The translations under genes were made by a program, and so were the position numbers. A stretch of 64,000 nucleotides of DNA from Neodiprion pinetum (lineage: Eukaryota; Arthropoda; Insecta; Hymenoptera; Diprionidae). The notes under the pieces were generated by a model, which searched no databases, was not told the DNA's origin, and worked only from the letters and a program-made list of their open reading frames with translations. Each line of letters opens with the position of its first letter. Positions within the stretch are counted from its first letter, which is position 1. The stretch lies in the NCBI RefSeq assembly GCF_021155775.2, contig NC_060236.1, positions 17,100,519-17,164,518 of the forward strand, read 5' to 3'. Shown piece by piece: positions 10,256-23,078 of this stretch.

Positions 10256-12860
10256 ATCGTTTGCGCAAATCCAAAGTCAGATTGTAGACGATCTAACTGC
10301 ACGCCGTTAATATGGTTCAGTGCAGGATCACTTTCGCATGTTTTGTGTACTACATGGAATGTTACAATACGACTGCGATAAGTTTGCGATTGTAAGTGTA
10401 AGCAGGCATGTAAATCTGCATCGATATTAGGCATCACCGTTTTCATTGAGTAAAGGAGACGAACTTTTAAAGACACAAAATGGGTTATTAATAAGCATAC
10501 GATACTTGTAACAATTGGAATAAACATGTATTTCAATGTGGGCAAAATGTTCATGGTGCAGAAATATTCAACGAATCAGAATCACCATTTCAAAATATAG
10601 CAAATACTAAATTCGTCATCGAACTGCAAATATTGTGAAATTAAGTGAACAACTGATACAGTATTTCAGATCGCAGCATTATGAAGATTAAGGAATTACT
10701 TCTCTAACATAAGATTCTCAGAGTTCCATGCGTATAACAGATTTCAAAATCTGATGAAATAAGAGTTGGTATTTTTTATGTCCTCAAGCCTTCTATTTCA
10801 ATGACTTGAAAAAGTAAATGCAGAGTTCAATTTGGATCGCGGTTTGGGACGGTTTTGATTTAATGAGACTCGAGCGAGATGTGACAATATTTTCCTTTTC
10901 TCTTTAAGCATCTGGTCAATCGAGTTGAAGGTTTTCAGCGCATATTATGCACATATATGTATATGTATAGGTATCACCAGAGCATCTGGACGAAGTAAGG
11001 ATGGTTGTTTTTTTCGCAGCGCAGACACTCTCGCCGATACTTTTGAGTCAGAGCACACGCGGCGTTAATCAGACATCGAGGTCCGGAAGTCTCCATATCG
11101 AGCGGATCGGTTCAGCACAGAGGGAAGTAATACCGGCCTCCGTAAAAGTGCCGGTCAGCTAGGGTCTCTCATATACGGTCCCGCGATATTTCTACGTGAC
11201 AAGCGTTCCGCATGAACCGATTTTCAAAATAGTTTCCGTGTGTGAACCGTGCAAGGCGCCTCATGCACAACTCGAACTTTCGTTTCTATGGCCCGAAGAG
11301 TCCCAAAGAAGAATCCGGACGGTACCAAACTGAAAGTCGCCGAAAAGACGTTCCAAAGACGTTGTATGTATAGTTGATCTTTTGACGTCGAAAAGATATC
11401 TTTGCGTCGTAAATACGTCTTTGGCGGCAATTAGGTGCTGTCTAAAAGCCCAGGCAAGACTAAACTATGTAATTGTAAATGTCTTCGACAGGAGCTCTAG
11501 AAGATGTTTGATGGCCAATTCTTTAGATTTCGTTTCGACAACTTCCAATTTTGTGCTGTCTGGGAAGGGGCTTTGAAAAAACAGCCACGACGCAAATATC
11601 TGACTGGATACGATTCATCCCCAACAAAAATGCAGAAGGTGTTTGCAACCGGTGATTAAGGAAGCGGCTGGAAGCTGATCACAGATACATTCGAGCAACA
11701 GTACCATAATTTTGCGAGTACTGGATCATGCATGGTGTCACTGTTGTGCTCGGAGGCGGAAACGTGCAATTTCTTTGCACGCGTGTTACGGATAGTATCA
11801 TGTTTACGGTGAGAATGATCCTCAAACGAGAGAGTCCGAAGGACGAACAGCGAGAGAGTCCGTGATCCAGGATTGACTAATTGACTTTCTTTATCCGCGC
11901 AAAGTACAGGGCTCGACATGGTGATTCCAGCGAATATGCAAACTACACACCTTCGCTTCTGAGCTACGAAGTGCTGCGGTATGATGATCATTCTCTCCGT
12001 CGGGTTGAAACTCGAGGTACCAACTATATGCAGACCGGCGCTCTAAGTACGGTTCGCCTCCAGCAACGGACAGTTGGAAAGATTGCTTCCAGGAAAGTTT
12101 CGTGTGCGTGTGTAATTGCCGTTGGAATGGGTAGGAAGAGGGGCACAAGGATCGTAACGACATGCAGCTCTGCACCGCGTTTAAAATAATTAACATCGCT
12201 AGTTATTAATGCAACTAACGTTACAGCTTCGCCCCGGCGGAACTGAGACCGCAGGTAACAGCCACATCGCCTTGGCACCTGTCAATTCACAACTTTGACG
12301 TGATGCGACGCTCTCATCCAATTACGTGGGATGCGTTATGAACCTCGAGTGTCGGACGCTGCGTTGGTTGAATGGAAAAAATTGTTTCCGTAGCGACAAG
12401 GGGCGTTGGAATGCGGTAAGAGTGGAAAGGCCATTCGTTCAAGGAAGTCAAACTTACCAGTAACAAAACAAATGGACTGTTGCAGTAACTCAAATAACTC
12501 GAATGTTATCTTTGAAACGATTAGGAATCGGTTGAAGTGAATGAAATCATTGGTAAACATTGCCAATTGGTAAATTACGTGATACCGCTGGAAGAATAGC
12601 ATTGCAAGTATTGAAATTCATTGTATATAATAGTTTCAATTTATCATCTATTTCGAGTTTTTTTTTATCGTTTTCGATCTCATCATGGGCTAACGTTGAT
12701 TTCTGGTTCACCAAGTGATTTCCATTGATTTTCAATGATTTCTCAGCATTCAAGACGATTTTTCGTGATAAAATCTAATGCAAATCACCTGGAAAGGTTA
12801 GGAACTCATTTGAAGTTACCGGTTAGAGTGTAGAGAAAATTACGGTGTGGACTCTCTACG
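10256..12860. other. Unassigned sequence
   Basis: No gene is supported. 11030-11230 and 11640-12330 are relatively CpG-rich. Around 11350-11430 the words GACGT and ACGTCTTTGG recur a few times (TCCAAAGACGTT, TTTTGACGTCG, ATACGTCTTTGG), perhaps a decayed short repeat. Open frames up to 124 codons exist on both strands here without known motifs. Confidence 0.35.
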
Positions 12861-12902
12861 GACTATATTTGATGTCAATCCACCACTATCTGATGTTGAA
12901 CT
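12861..12902 (+). repeat. Two units related to the 21-bp array
   Basis: GACTATATTTGATGTCAATC followed by CACTATCTGATGTTGAAC matches the 21-bp consensus of the array at 3661-4020. It shows the same repeat family outside the main array. Confidence 0.6.
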
Positions 12903-15900
12903 TTTGAATAGACTAGAAAAATGGCTCCATAGCAATAATAATAGCGTGGACTACTACACAAAAGTCAATTTTCATCAATTTGAACACCACGATTTTTGAC
13001 AGTGTACGCTAAAATCAACGAAATCGATGTGATAAGGTGAGTGTAAGTCGAATGTACTAGAAATTGAAGACAATAAATCTAAATCGTTCGTTTTAATTCC
13101 AAGTAAATGGTTCCCGGACAAAATTTGACCTGGAAATGTTCACGTGATGTTTCAGAGCTAATTTTTCCTGAGGATCCTGAAAGTGGAATGACTCTTGAAA
13201 CACGTTGCGATTACAGCCAACTCCTCAATTTGTATACAAAAAAACAATTGGTAATACTGTTTTCATACCAGTATAAATACAATGCACGTCTTCTCCGAAG
13301 TCTTGTTTATCACTTAGTGCTTTAGAAAACCTTTCCAAGATTAGGATCGACTCAAAAATAGTTGAGATTTTTTTTCAATCTGAACGGGCTGTTGAATTAT
13401 AATAGCTATCCTATGCAGCGATTGTTAAACTTACGCTGGTCTTTCAAATTTCGTAATGATTCGGAGAACAGGAAAATTAACGATCGTTGTCGATCTCGGC
13501 TGACTCGAAACGAAGAATCGTTAGGGGCGTACTTCAGCAGCTTCTTCAACAGGTTCTACGAACGATTTTCTGTATGAGTCAGGAAAACATCGAGACACTC
13601 CCACAATGAAGATATATGCACTAAACGCCCTTGATGAGAGTCTAGTAGTCAATCGGAAGAGAGGGTAGATATTTACCAATCAAGTCTCTCCACTTTTAAA
13701 ATTTTTCCCACAGGTTACTAAGGCAAGATCTTTACTTACACCAAACTCCTTTCATACTCGACTATTTTTAGCTACTACTGTCCTTTATTTGAGAAAGAAA
13801 AAGGAATTACTTCCAAGAACGTATTTTTTATTGTTATTTGTCGAATTTTCAAGCTTAATCTTCATAACAAAGACGTGAAACAAATTTCTCATCAAACTCA
13901 AGCAACGTGTCACGCTTCCTCAGTCAGTTAAGTATTTTTAAGACATCAAGAAAAATTTGTGATTTATTCGAACGTTCTCAACAACATTTGCCGGTTGATT
14001 TAAAAAAAAAAATTATATATTATTATTATATACCATAGATCACGATTCGTGGATCAGCCCACGCTGTGTGATTTTTTTTAAAGTTAAGAAGCTTGCAGAA
14101 TGGCCATTTCGAAATAACGTACTGCAATAATAGCGTTCAAAGATAGTTAGTTCGAAAAACTTGTTATTTTTTTTCATAATTTGCTTGCTGATGGAATCTA
14201 TCAAATGTTCGAAGATCGATCAAGTTGTACATTTAAATTTAAACCCCAGATAACACAGGCCTGCAACGAAATCCTCCTCCAAAAAAAAAGTATTACAGAT
14301 ATGAAGGTTTTAATGTGCCGAATCTATATCTGTATTCCATTTTTTTACTGTCACGTATATATTATATGATATGATTTTCTTTGACTGTTCGAAATTTGGA
14401 ATTTTTTGTCTCTTGTTTTTGCATTTACACTACGTTAATCTATTTGAATAGTATATGTAAATAGAAAACCAGTTCAAACTGATAGAAAGAGACAGAAAGA
14501 TATCGTCTAACTTTGTGACTTCATGTCGTTCAGTGCGTTAAAAAGTTATCCAATCGTTATTTTTGTTTAATGCTGGATATTTTGATAAGTTTTGCACAAA
14601 ATTTATACCTGTAGTAAAAATTTATGTTTACGACGATGTCACGGAAAATGGTCAGAAGAAATGCTTGCAGGTTTTTGTTGGTCGATTTGTCGTGAAACTT
14701 CAATCGACGATATGAAATGAAAGAAAACTAAAAAACAACTCGAATTACACTATAGTTACTATTTCTTACAGTATTTATTATTTCTATTCCATCGGTGACT
14801 CGTAGATAGATTTTATGACGATTTTAATGAGTAAACTTTTTAACTTTGTAACTTTTCTTTGTAAACATTGTCGCTATCATTAGTGTTTGATTATAATTTG
14901 TATGCAAAAATAGCCTTTTGTAAAGAAAAAAACATTACATGAAAAGTACACGTGATGCGTATTTTTCATTATTATTATATTTAGATTCAAGAGCATCACA
15001 AATCTATTATAATTACACTTAATAATAAGAAAGGGAAAGAAACATTTTTTTTCTTCTTTGTTTTGTAGAACGGTAAGTATAAAATAGTTATCAGCTAAAT
15101 GATTGTAAATAATATGGAGGACCGAAAGAACTCCGTCGTGAAAGTAACCGGAGTAATTTTTAACCCGGACAGTTAAGTCTGATCTTGAACTGAGTACCTA
15201 CGTTGACTCCAGATTTCAAAAGCCCCAAAATCGGAAACAAATTTATTAGAATTAGTAGAATTTCATAACAAATTATTCTAAAATTCAAAAGAGGAAAAAC
15301 TCTGATCCACTAAAAATGACTGGAGTCAATTGATGGAATCCAAGCTTTTTCATTTCCAAGTGATTTATTACAATGCTGTTTTCACCATCAACCGACTGAA
15401 GCTGCGATTTTTTGACTCCAGAAGACGAAACGAACTGCCTGAAAACGAGTTATTTTTGTTTGTTGGATTTATTTAACCAAAAGGTACACAATGTAATTTT
15501 GTGGTTTGTTGAAAAGGTTTATTAACATCAATTTTAGTGGCTTACTAGATTTAACGGTATATATAAATGTAATTGTTTGGTTTCGATTTACACAGGCAAC
15601 TAACAACTAGAGCGACTTTTGTTTTGATCTATATTCGTCCTGGAACCTTCCAGAAGGTAGAGGAATTACTAATGCTATATATTGGTAGCTCTGGTACAAG
15701 CGCACTTTTGCTATACTTAACATTGTTCCAGTCACGCGCTCGAATTCTTATAGAATTAAAAAAGCTCAACCACCACACGAGGTAAAAAAAATGAATATCA
15801 CCGGTTGACATGCAAATCTTCGGAGTAAACACAACGCGCGTCTGTTGCATTGGGTATATCACACACTAAATCTCCATGTTGATATTTGCGGTAGGTAATG

Positions 15901-16003
15901 GTATTCGAACGGGTGGTTAACGGTAGATTTAAATTATTATAAATGACTGGCTTTTACGTGAACGATCGCCATTACTCATTCGCTGATGTATTGTCTTGTC
16001 GCG
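12903..16003. other. AT-rich gene-free stretch
   Basis: This is strongly AT-rich, with runs of A and T (for example 13999-14030) and no supported gene. Frames up to about 77 codons occur without motifs. No transposon ends were recognised. Confidence 0.4.
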
Positions 16004-16041
<38 letters not shown>

Positions 16042-16048
16042 CTTTTTC
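16004..16048 (+). repeat. T-rich simple sequence
   Basis: This is a TTTTC-type motif running into about 17 consecutive T. It produces the Phe/Lys-rich false reading frames around it on both strands. Confidence 0.9.
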
Positions 16049-16444
16049 AACTTTCCTCCGCATTGTCGAGAGCGTCGAACCCGCCTTAAAACACCCGTAC
16101 GTGTGTCTCTTTTGCCCCTTTCAAACGGCATTTCGCATTCACTGTCACAGCCGCTGCACAATGAGCGACGGGACAGGTTCGAGGCTTAGGTTCAGGCTCG
16201 GGGTTCGCGTCCGGGACCCGGGATCGATAAACGATCTATGTTATTGATGGCTCTATCCCGACGGCAGCCTGTGCCAGGTGGTCCTCAGCCATCCTCTCAT
16301 GATCACTCCCTTATCGCAACACAACCCTAGTTTATAGTGTGGTGATGGTTGACTAATGCCTTCCAATTTCTCCTTTCGTTGGACATCTCGGTTACCCGCT
16401 GTGACGGCGTTATAACGCTCACGCCAAAAACTCCCCTAATTTAA

Positions 16445-16466
16445 CCCCCCCCCCCCCCCCCCCCCC
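16445..16466 (+). repeat. Poly-C run (22 C)
   Basis: Twenty-two consecutive C bases. With the G20 run at 6785 this makes two very long G/C homopolymers within 10 kb in an AT-rich genome. It is potentially unstable and may not have its true length in the assembly. Confidence 0.95.
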
Positions 16467-16804
16467 GGCCCCTTCGACAACCTTCTATCGCTTTCTCTTC
16501 CGCTCGCACGTTTCCTCTCTCGTTTTCAGGACAACCTGCTGGGGAACGTGAAGAACAGTTTTGTATCCCCCATCCGTGTGCACGCAGCTCTTCGTAACAA
16601 TTCGAAATCGATTTTGCAGACCTCGATATTATTTCTAATATACATACTTTCTCACTCTTAATTCGCTTGTTTTTTGAGCACGATTCAATTATTTTTTTTT
16701 TTTTTATTGAAAACACATTTTTTATCTGACAATAAGGTGGCATTAATTGCGGAACAAAATTATACGCGCGTACTTGATTTCACTATCTCAGATATTTTCT
16801 TTGG

Positions 16805-16840
<36 letters not shown>

Positions 16841-16861
16841 GTTGTTGTTGTTGTTGTTGTT
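16805..16861 (+). repeat. Compound ATT/GTT microsatellite
   Basis: About twelve ATT triplets are followed directly by about seven GTT triplets. This is a compound trinucleotide repeat. The poly-Leu frame across it is an artefact. Confidence 0.95.
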
Positions 16862-17187
16862 ATATTCATTTTTATTGTATCGTAATAAAATTTTTTCAAC
16901 TTTTCTAGGAAGGCGATGATGAAAATGTGGTGAGGTTAGAAAATTTAAAACAACAAAAAGCCACAGGAAGATAAGTGAGGTAAAAATGCCTCTTGTGAAT
17001 ATCGTAATGATATTTTATGGAATAGTAGGTACCATCAAAGCACTAAAATCTTGTGAGTAACATATCTCAATCTCAGTTGGGTTTGGATAAGAGTGAAACA
17101 AAAGAAAAAAAAAAAAAATGTAAAATAGTTCTTACCCTAGAATTAACTTGACCGATTTGTTTTTAGAAGTAGAAAAGACTTAAGAGT

Positions 17188-17468
17188 TCCATTCTTTACG
17201 CAATTCTGAACAAAAACAATCCCACACATTTTTATTTGACGCAGAAACGAAGTAATGGCATGGATTCTATGAAATAGCAACAGTAAATTCGTAGGTTTCA
17301 TGCGATTTATTTATTTCTTCGTCAAATGCAAATGTATTAGAGCGTTTTTGTTCAGAATTGCGTATATAAAGGGTCTGTTAAACTCTTTCCGACGTTTGAG
17401 ACACGTGGACTTCGATATTTGGAGGTACGTACGGCAACGTTGAAATCGACTAGGACAGCTCCATGAGG
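17188..17468 (+). mobile_element. Inverted-repeat element family M1, copy B
   Basis: The structure matches the element at 4766-5063. The left arm starts TTCCATTCTTTACGCAATTC and runs to about 17242, and the inverted right arm spans about 17320-17379. The tail has TTCGATATTTGGAGGTACGT and GAAATCGACTAGGACAGC. The centre shares GTAAATTCGTAG with the other copies. The copy is diverged by scattered substitutions, so the insertion is old. It has no coding capacity. Confidence 0.8.
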
Positions 17469-18404
17469 TGACGAATTTTTTAAAAAAACTTGTCGCTTTA
17501 CTCATGTGGAATAACCTCGTAAAGAAGCATTTGCAAAATGTGAGTATGCATCATGCTTTACTTTATCGTGGTTCAAGTATCTACATTTCAGATAACTTAA
17601 AATAATTTCGAAATAGTAGTTTGTATGAAAAATTCATTGTTACATTAACGGTACAAACGTCAATCTTAACAATTCCGAGGAAAAATTATTGAAGCAAAGA
17701 AGAAAAAAGAACGTTCAAGCATCCGAAACAGAAGAAATAAAGTTACTTGCATTATATTACGAAGTTCTCACTTTTTTCCTCGACTGCATAATTACTCAAT
17801 CATACGTATGTCACATAATTAAGAAACTAAACTTCCACTGTAGAATTACTCGACGAGGTGTACTGAAACATAACGAATACCATCATGGATGCCTGCATAC
17901 ATACGATCCTTATTATCCCGAATGGCATGCCCCCCGCGGCCGTGATTCTTACCCATTTAATTAATTAGTAGGGTGAACCGGGCGTATCCAGAAATCTCTG
18001 TAGTACAGACGGTGGACAGGTAAAAATGCGAAGTACGTGTATAATTATATAAGAGAACTACGCGATCAATCAGCGAGTAGCATCGTTTCGAGCCACGCCA
18101 ATTAAGGGTTCAGAAACACCATTCAATCACATTGTTTATATTCAACAATTAACCTTTTTTCCGCGGGTATCCTGCACCCAATACGTTGTATGCATTCACC
18201 TACTCTGTTCGAAATAGTTTCGCGTAGGATTAGTTTTTTTCGGTGCAGTTGACACGGTTCTAAAATTCAGATAACGATTATTGCATCAGTGTTCGTGATA
18301 TCTGCGCAAAAAAAAAAAAAAAATATTAATAGAGTTGAGTGGTCGAGCCCGAATTTTTCATTGTTAGAAATTTATTTGATAATATTACCTTCTACCAAAA
18401 CGAA
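17469..18404. other. Unassigned sequence with a CpG-containing island
   Basis: No gene is supported. About 17890-18120 is non-repetitive, CpG-containing and carries TTTAATTAATTAG (homeodomain-type core words), so it could be a conserved regulatory block. I cannot test conservation. Confidence 0.3.
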
Positions 18405-19690
18405 TCAATTTTCAAATGTGAGTTTGCCATATTGGATTTGCCACTCAAGATTTAGATAATCTGATATCAAATTCGGACCCACTGATCTCAAATTTGGTTT
18501 TACTAAAATCTGCGTTCAGTTTTGAACAATTTTTTTTTTTTTTGCACATATCTTGAGCACGTAACTTTTTTTTAGGCAACAAACGGAGCATTTTTTTCGG
18601 AACTACGTTATCCAATATAACTTGTCGAATAGGATAGCGCAAACACCAATGAAATAAATGAATTCTGCTGAAAACCGTACGATTTCTTGCAATTCTAATT
18701 TTTCGGGAGTTGAGCAGCGATTATAATTTTGTTGTTTATTCTTGACAGTTTCTTAACCAAAAATCTCACTTTACTCGCAATTGCTTTAAGTGCAATAATT
18801 TTAAAAAGTTAGGAAACCGATTGGTGTATCTTCCACCGTGAGAACGCTTTCTTAATTTTTTTTCACAAAATTGTCATTTTTCGATAGATTTTACTACAGT
18901 ATCTATTCTTTGTCTGTATTAGCCGAATGTAAAACACAAAGTTCAATACTGACGATGAGCTCTGGAGTCCTCAGTTCCAAGTATAAGTTACGCAGTTGGA
19001 TGCACCATCAGAAATTTTGGAATTCTGACCTTAGATTCATTGCTCGTGACCCAAAGACCTTCATCTTCAAATTTCAATCAAAATCCGAATATTGTTAGAT
19101 TATTTTCCTACTATATTGGATCCGCCATTTTGGATTTTGCAAATCTAACCTCCGTTTCGTGATCAGCTGCCCAACAAACCTTCGATTACCAATTTTCACA
19201 AAAATCCTAATGTTTTTCTTAGTTAGTTTTTGTTAATTTTTTTCAGCCTATTGAATATGCCAAATTTGAATTTTGCAAATCCGACTTGTTTTCTTGATCA
19301 GCGACCGAAAATATCCTACGGAACCAATTTTGATTCGAATTCATTCGGTCACTCTTAAGACAGCATCATTTGTGTTTGATTTTTAAAAATTTCGCCATCC
19401 AAATAATTCAAAAAGTACCGAACCGATCAAAGCGAAAATTTGATCAATTCTAAGTTTGGAAGAGCCGCGTCGATTGAGACCAAATCATTGAAATTCGATA
19501 ACTCGATCTCGAGATATTATTGTATAGGAAATCGATCACACACATAAATACATACATACACACGGACATTCGTCCGAAAATGGTGATTCTCTAAATCTCA
19601 AACATCGAGATCTAGTGTAAAACTAAACTATTCAGATTCGGGGCGATAACAACAGCTTCCTTATTTCTCTGAAAATAGAGAAACCGGAAG
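18405..19690 (+). repeat. Decayed ~125-bp array with conserved terminal module (family R3)
   Basis: Units near 18998, 19119 and 19251 each begin with a TGGAT/TGAAT-(G/C)CC or GCC word and continue through (A/T)TTTTG(G/C)A(A/T)(A/T)TCTGAC-like, GATCAG(C/T)(G/T)(A/C)CC and ACCAATTTT blocks. This gives spacings of about 121 and 132 bp; an older copy lies around 18420. The right part (19386-19690) is a distinct module: CGAGATATTATTG, CATACATACA, CGGACATTCGTCCGAAAATGG, then ACATCGAGATCTAGTG, ending near ACCGGAAGTTAAAA. A fragment of that module recurs at 21400-21540. It is probably the 3' part of an interspersed element whose class I cannot name. Confidence 0.7.
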
Positions 19691-19957
19691 TTAAAAATTA
19701 TTCATCAACATCCCAAAATGTGTTTCTCCACTCGCGCAACTTGTCTCAGATACTTAAACGGAGAAACACTTTAACGCACGAAGTATTCAACGTTCAGGTC
19801 AATTGTTTTCAATTGTGTCCAGGAACAATCAGTCTTCGCGCAAAGTAGGGTACATTACCTATACGCATCCCACTTACGGTAGGAATATTTTTACAACGCA
19901 ATCACTATGTATTCGCGTAGATCAATGGATCTCGTAGGAGACTAAGAGAGATAAAGG

Positions 19958-19961
<4 letters not shown>
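19691..19961. other. Unassigned spacer
   Basis: No gene or repeat was recognised between the family R3 module and the GA microsatellite. Confidence 0.4.

Positions 19962-19995
<34 letters not shown>
19962..19995 (+). repeat. GA microsatellite
   Basis: About seventeen uninterrupted GA dinucleotides inside a longer purine-rich stretch (19940-20035). GA tracts of this kind bind GAGA-factor-type proteins in insects; function here is unknown. Confidence 0.95.
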
Positions 19996-20002
<7 letters not shown>

Positions 20003-21399
20003 GATGGATGAGGAGAGGAGAGCGGAAAGAGAGGGGCTTGCGAGGCTGGTGGGCCACAGATCACTCGATGGAACGGCGATCCCTGCAGCTACTACTTCTA
20101 CTCTTTGATTTATACACTGGATTTATGTCGGCCGACTATAGAATGAGTCGAGGATGTATAGAAACAGAAAGATATTCCTGCCTACCTCTATTGTCCAATG
20201 ATTTATATCGCCCCATTATCATATGGAGATTTGTTCACTCAAAAAAGAAAATCGATAAAGAAATAAAAAAAAAAAAATTAATACCATCTCGCGCATCGCA
20301 TGGCCGGCCACTTCAGCTGTTGTATCACCGGCTTTTGGTGATTTGACTCAATTTCATTGATACGTTCTGTTTTTCATTATGTACAAAGTAAGCGAGCGCG
20401 AACAGACCGGTCAGTGAAACATGCTGGTAGGTAAATTATCGTATACACTGAGACCGAGAGGTGATTACGAAAATATTTGCATCAAGCTTTTGGTCAGTTA
20501 GATTTTTGCTTTATTTTTTCGAAAACTGCGGATCAACTGCGGTTTTTACACCATTTTGTTCCTTCATTTTTTTTTTTTTTGGGTGCATAAAAATAGTTTT
20601 TTCGAAACACTTTAACCAAGAGTTCTAATATTCCAAACAACCGTGACTCAAATTATGAGATCGACCGATCACCGGTCTTTTTAGTTTTCGCAGTATTTTT
20701 CGGTGAACGGTGAAAAAAGCTCTTGTGACTGAAAAAACATCACGTCGAATGCTATACTTTTAGCGACAAAATGTTGTGACGATTTACGTATAAAACGCTT
20801 TTCGGAATTCGGTTTCGATCTCGTCATTTCGAAAATCCGTCAAGATTTTGAAGTACATAGTATGAAACCTGCGAGCAATATTGAAGTTCTGTTTACTTGA
20901 ATTCGTTTTCCAACAGTTGATGCACGTATCATGAGTCCTTGTGTCGCCGGTTGAATCAGTAAAAAATTGAGAATCTATTTTTCCGATTGCCTATAGTCCG
21001 CGACAAAGAAAAAAAAAAATCATTTCACTCGTCAAACGAATATCGTACTGGGCGAAAAATTGCGCGACTGGATGTTTGTTTATAACTCCTCTGTCTAGCC
21101 CAAGGAACTAGGATTTTCCTAGGAGCGAAACCGGGAAATAGAACAATATAAAATATCGACGGAGTATAAAAGGATTGTATTTTTGATAGGGATGATCAAT
21201 GTCCGATTGTTTGACAATGGAATAAGTCAAGGTATGTACGTTGTTCGTGCGGGACGTGAGTATAAGTGCATATATCCAGTTCCAAGATCGCCGGGAGTTA
21301 TTCAGAAAACCGGTAAGGCTATAGATAAACTGTCTCGTCGCTCACCGCTTAGCAAAGTGAGAGTACAATGCAGTGTCGATACCGATGCACTGCGGCTAG
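19996..21399. other. Unassigned sequence
   Basis: No gene is supported. The 112-codon frame at 20008-20346 is fed by purine-rich simple sequence and an A-run. The remainder is AT-rich with several A or T runs. Confidence 0.35.
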
Positions 21400-21540
21400 A
21401 TCGGCCACTTCCGCTACCCATAATACCCGTGACATACCCTGATTTCATCCGAAAATGATCGGAAACGATTCTCCAGACCATGAAGCGACGAGATCTAGTG
21501 AAAACTTGAATTTTCCAGCTCAGGATGGTTTTTTTTAACT
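21400..21540 (+). repeat. Fragment of family R3 terminal module
   Basis: The sequence CATCCGAAAATG, then GATTCTC, then CGACGAGATCTAGTGAAAAC matches the order of landmarks in the module at 19565-19630. Other parts are missing or diverged. This supports R3 being an interspersed repeat. Confidence 0.65.
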
Positions 21541-22767
21541 TCACTCATTCTTTTTTTTCAGTAGAACAAACTTCCCAGAATGTAATGTTAAGAATAGTAG
21601 AGGTGAAATCATCCAAAAATGGCCGTCGTGAACTATTATAAAACAATTCTTACCGCCAATGCGGATATTCGAAATCAACCAGAGTTAGATATGCACCGAA
21701 TTACAGTTTACAAAAGTCTGTACCACATCCTTTTACAGTATTGGAACAGTACAATGGTCGTCAAGTGGTCAAAGGCAGTGTTCCGGTATTCCAAAATCAG
21801 TTGCAATCTTACATCTTGTATCGATTCCATTTGGCAATTGCAATTTCAAATACATTTTAACCTGAATGTTTTATCTTCCGTTTCACACGGCGAAAATCTA
21901 TCCACGTATTTCGCTACTCGTCAAACGCCTCTAGTTTAAATGGATTTGACAATTTTTCCGAAATTCTATTGCCACGTTTCCGAAACGATTTCCTCCGACT
22001 TGAAACGCCCGTTTTACATTTCTCGTCAGGAATGAAATCCAGGCAATCACCTCCATGTGACCATCCGCGTCAAATTTTGCAGTTTTCATTTTAAACGTAT
22101 GCCTGTTTCTTTTTTTTTTATAATTTTACCTAGTCCTTAGATTGTGAGGAATATTCGTTCTTCCATCGCGGTTGGGAAGTTGTAGGGGATCCTGACGTTC
22201 CCTGCAACCTTGGCCCTTGAAAATTTCGGGGGTGGCCAAAAGCCAAGGAGAATGTGCGCGTACATAAATTAGCGGAGCACGGGGACCGGACGCGGTCTCA
22301 AACACTCAACATCTCTTAAGAACGGATGACTCCGCTGCACGATGTCGTGCGTATTATAATTCAAGTACATCCATCCTGAAACTCCGTGACAAGAGGCAAC
22401 ATTCGAGTGGCCGTCCGCGTACTCGCGGCTACACGCTCCGTGACACTCTACATGAATATCTCATTGTCGGCTGGCTGCTGGAATGTATAAGGTAAACATG
22501 TCAGTCACTCGGTACTCGAGGAGAGACCTCTAATCCAAGAAGAATAGCAGGAGAAATACGTACGGCAAGGTACAGAGAAAGAGAGTGAAGAAAACGTTCG
22601 AATAACAATGTTTCAGTCTCAGTTTCTACTTTTTATTTATTTTTTTTTTTGCTTTCTTTCTGATTTTCGAATAAATTTCAGATTTAAAGAAAGCTTTCGT
22701 TGGTTCATGATAGACACGGAAGTATACTCGGAGAAACATGATGTGTAACGGTATATCGTGTTATTAT
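21541..22767. other. Unassigned sequence with CpG-containing block
   Basis: No gene is supported; the 106-codon frame at 21619-21939 has no recognisable domain. 22140-22500 is CpG-containing and non-repetitive, with a CCTTGGC...GCCAAGG inverted pair near 22207-22245. It could be regulatory. Confidence 0.3.
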
Positions 22768-23078
22768 AGAAAACTGTGACACTTGCCAAACTGACCGTCC
22801 GACTGCGCATGCGCGAGCCTCGTGCAGGCTGGCCAACTCAACTCTCGGATGTCAAGCTGAACTTGAGGAGATTGTGTGGGAGATGCGAAGTTCTTCAGGT
22901 TGAGCAGACCTCGAACAGTTGATGCAGCGATTCGACATGGCTTGTCGATTTCAGTCAGTTGGCCGCGCTGTCTTGCGGACGAAAATATTGCCACTATACG
23001 ATTTCGCCCACTGATAGAGTTCGGTTATTTTGCGCATGCGCATTCTGTCACGCATTCTTGATATCTTTGCAGTTTTCT
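22768..23078. mobile_element. Candidate small inverted-repeat element with two NRF-1-type palindromes
   Basis: The segment is bounded by AGAAAACTG (22768-22776) and its complement CAGTTTTCT (23070-23078). Inside these ends lie GCGCATGCGC (22805-22814) and the full 12-mer TGCGCATGCGCA (23031-23042), placed roughly symmetrically. After the first palindrome, GCAGGCTGGCCA (22824-22835) and GTCAAGCTG match, in the same order, the right part of the element at 51602-51997 read on its minus strand. The short ends and lack of a visible target duplication leave the exact boundaries uncertain. Confidence 0.5.

Larger units (their letters stand above)
16049..17187. other. Unassigned sequence rich in homopolymers
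   Basis: A CpG-containing part (16050-16440) precedes the C22 run. A T-run at about 16692-16706 and the ATT/GTT microsatellite follow. No gene is supported. Confidence 0.35.
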
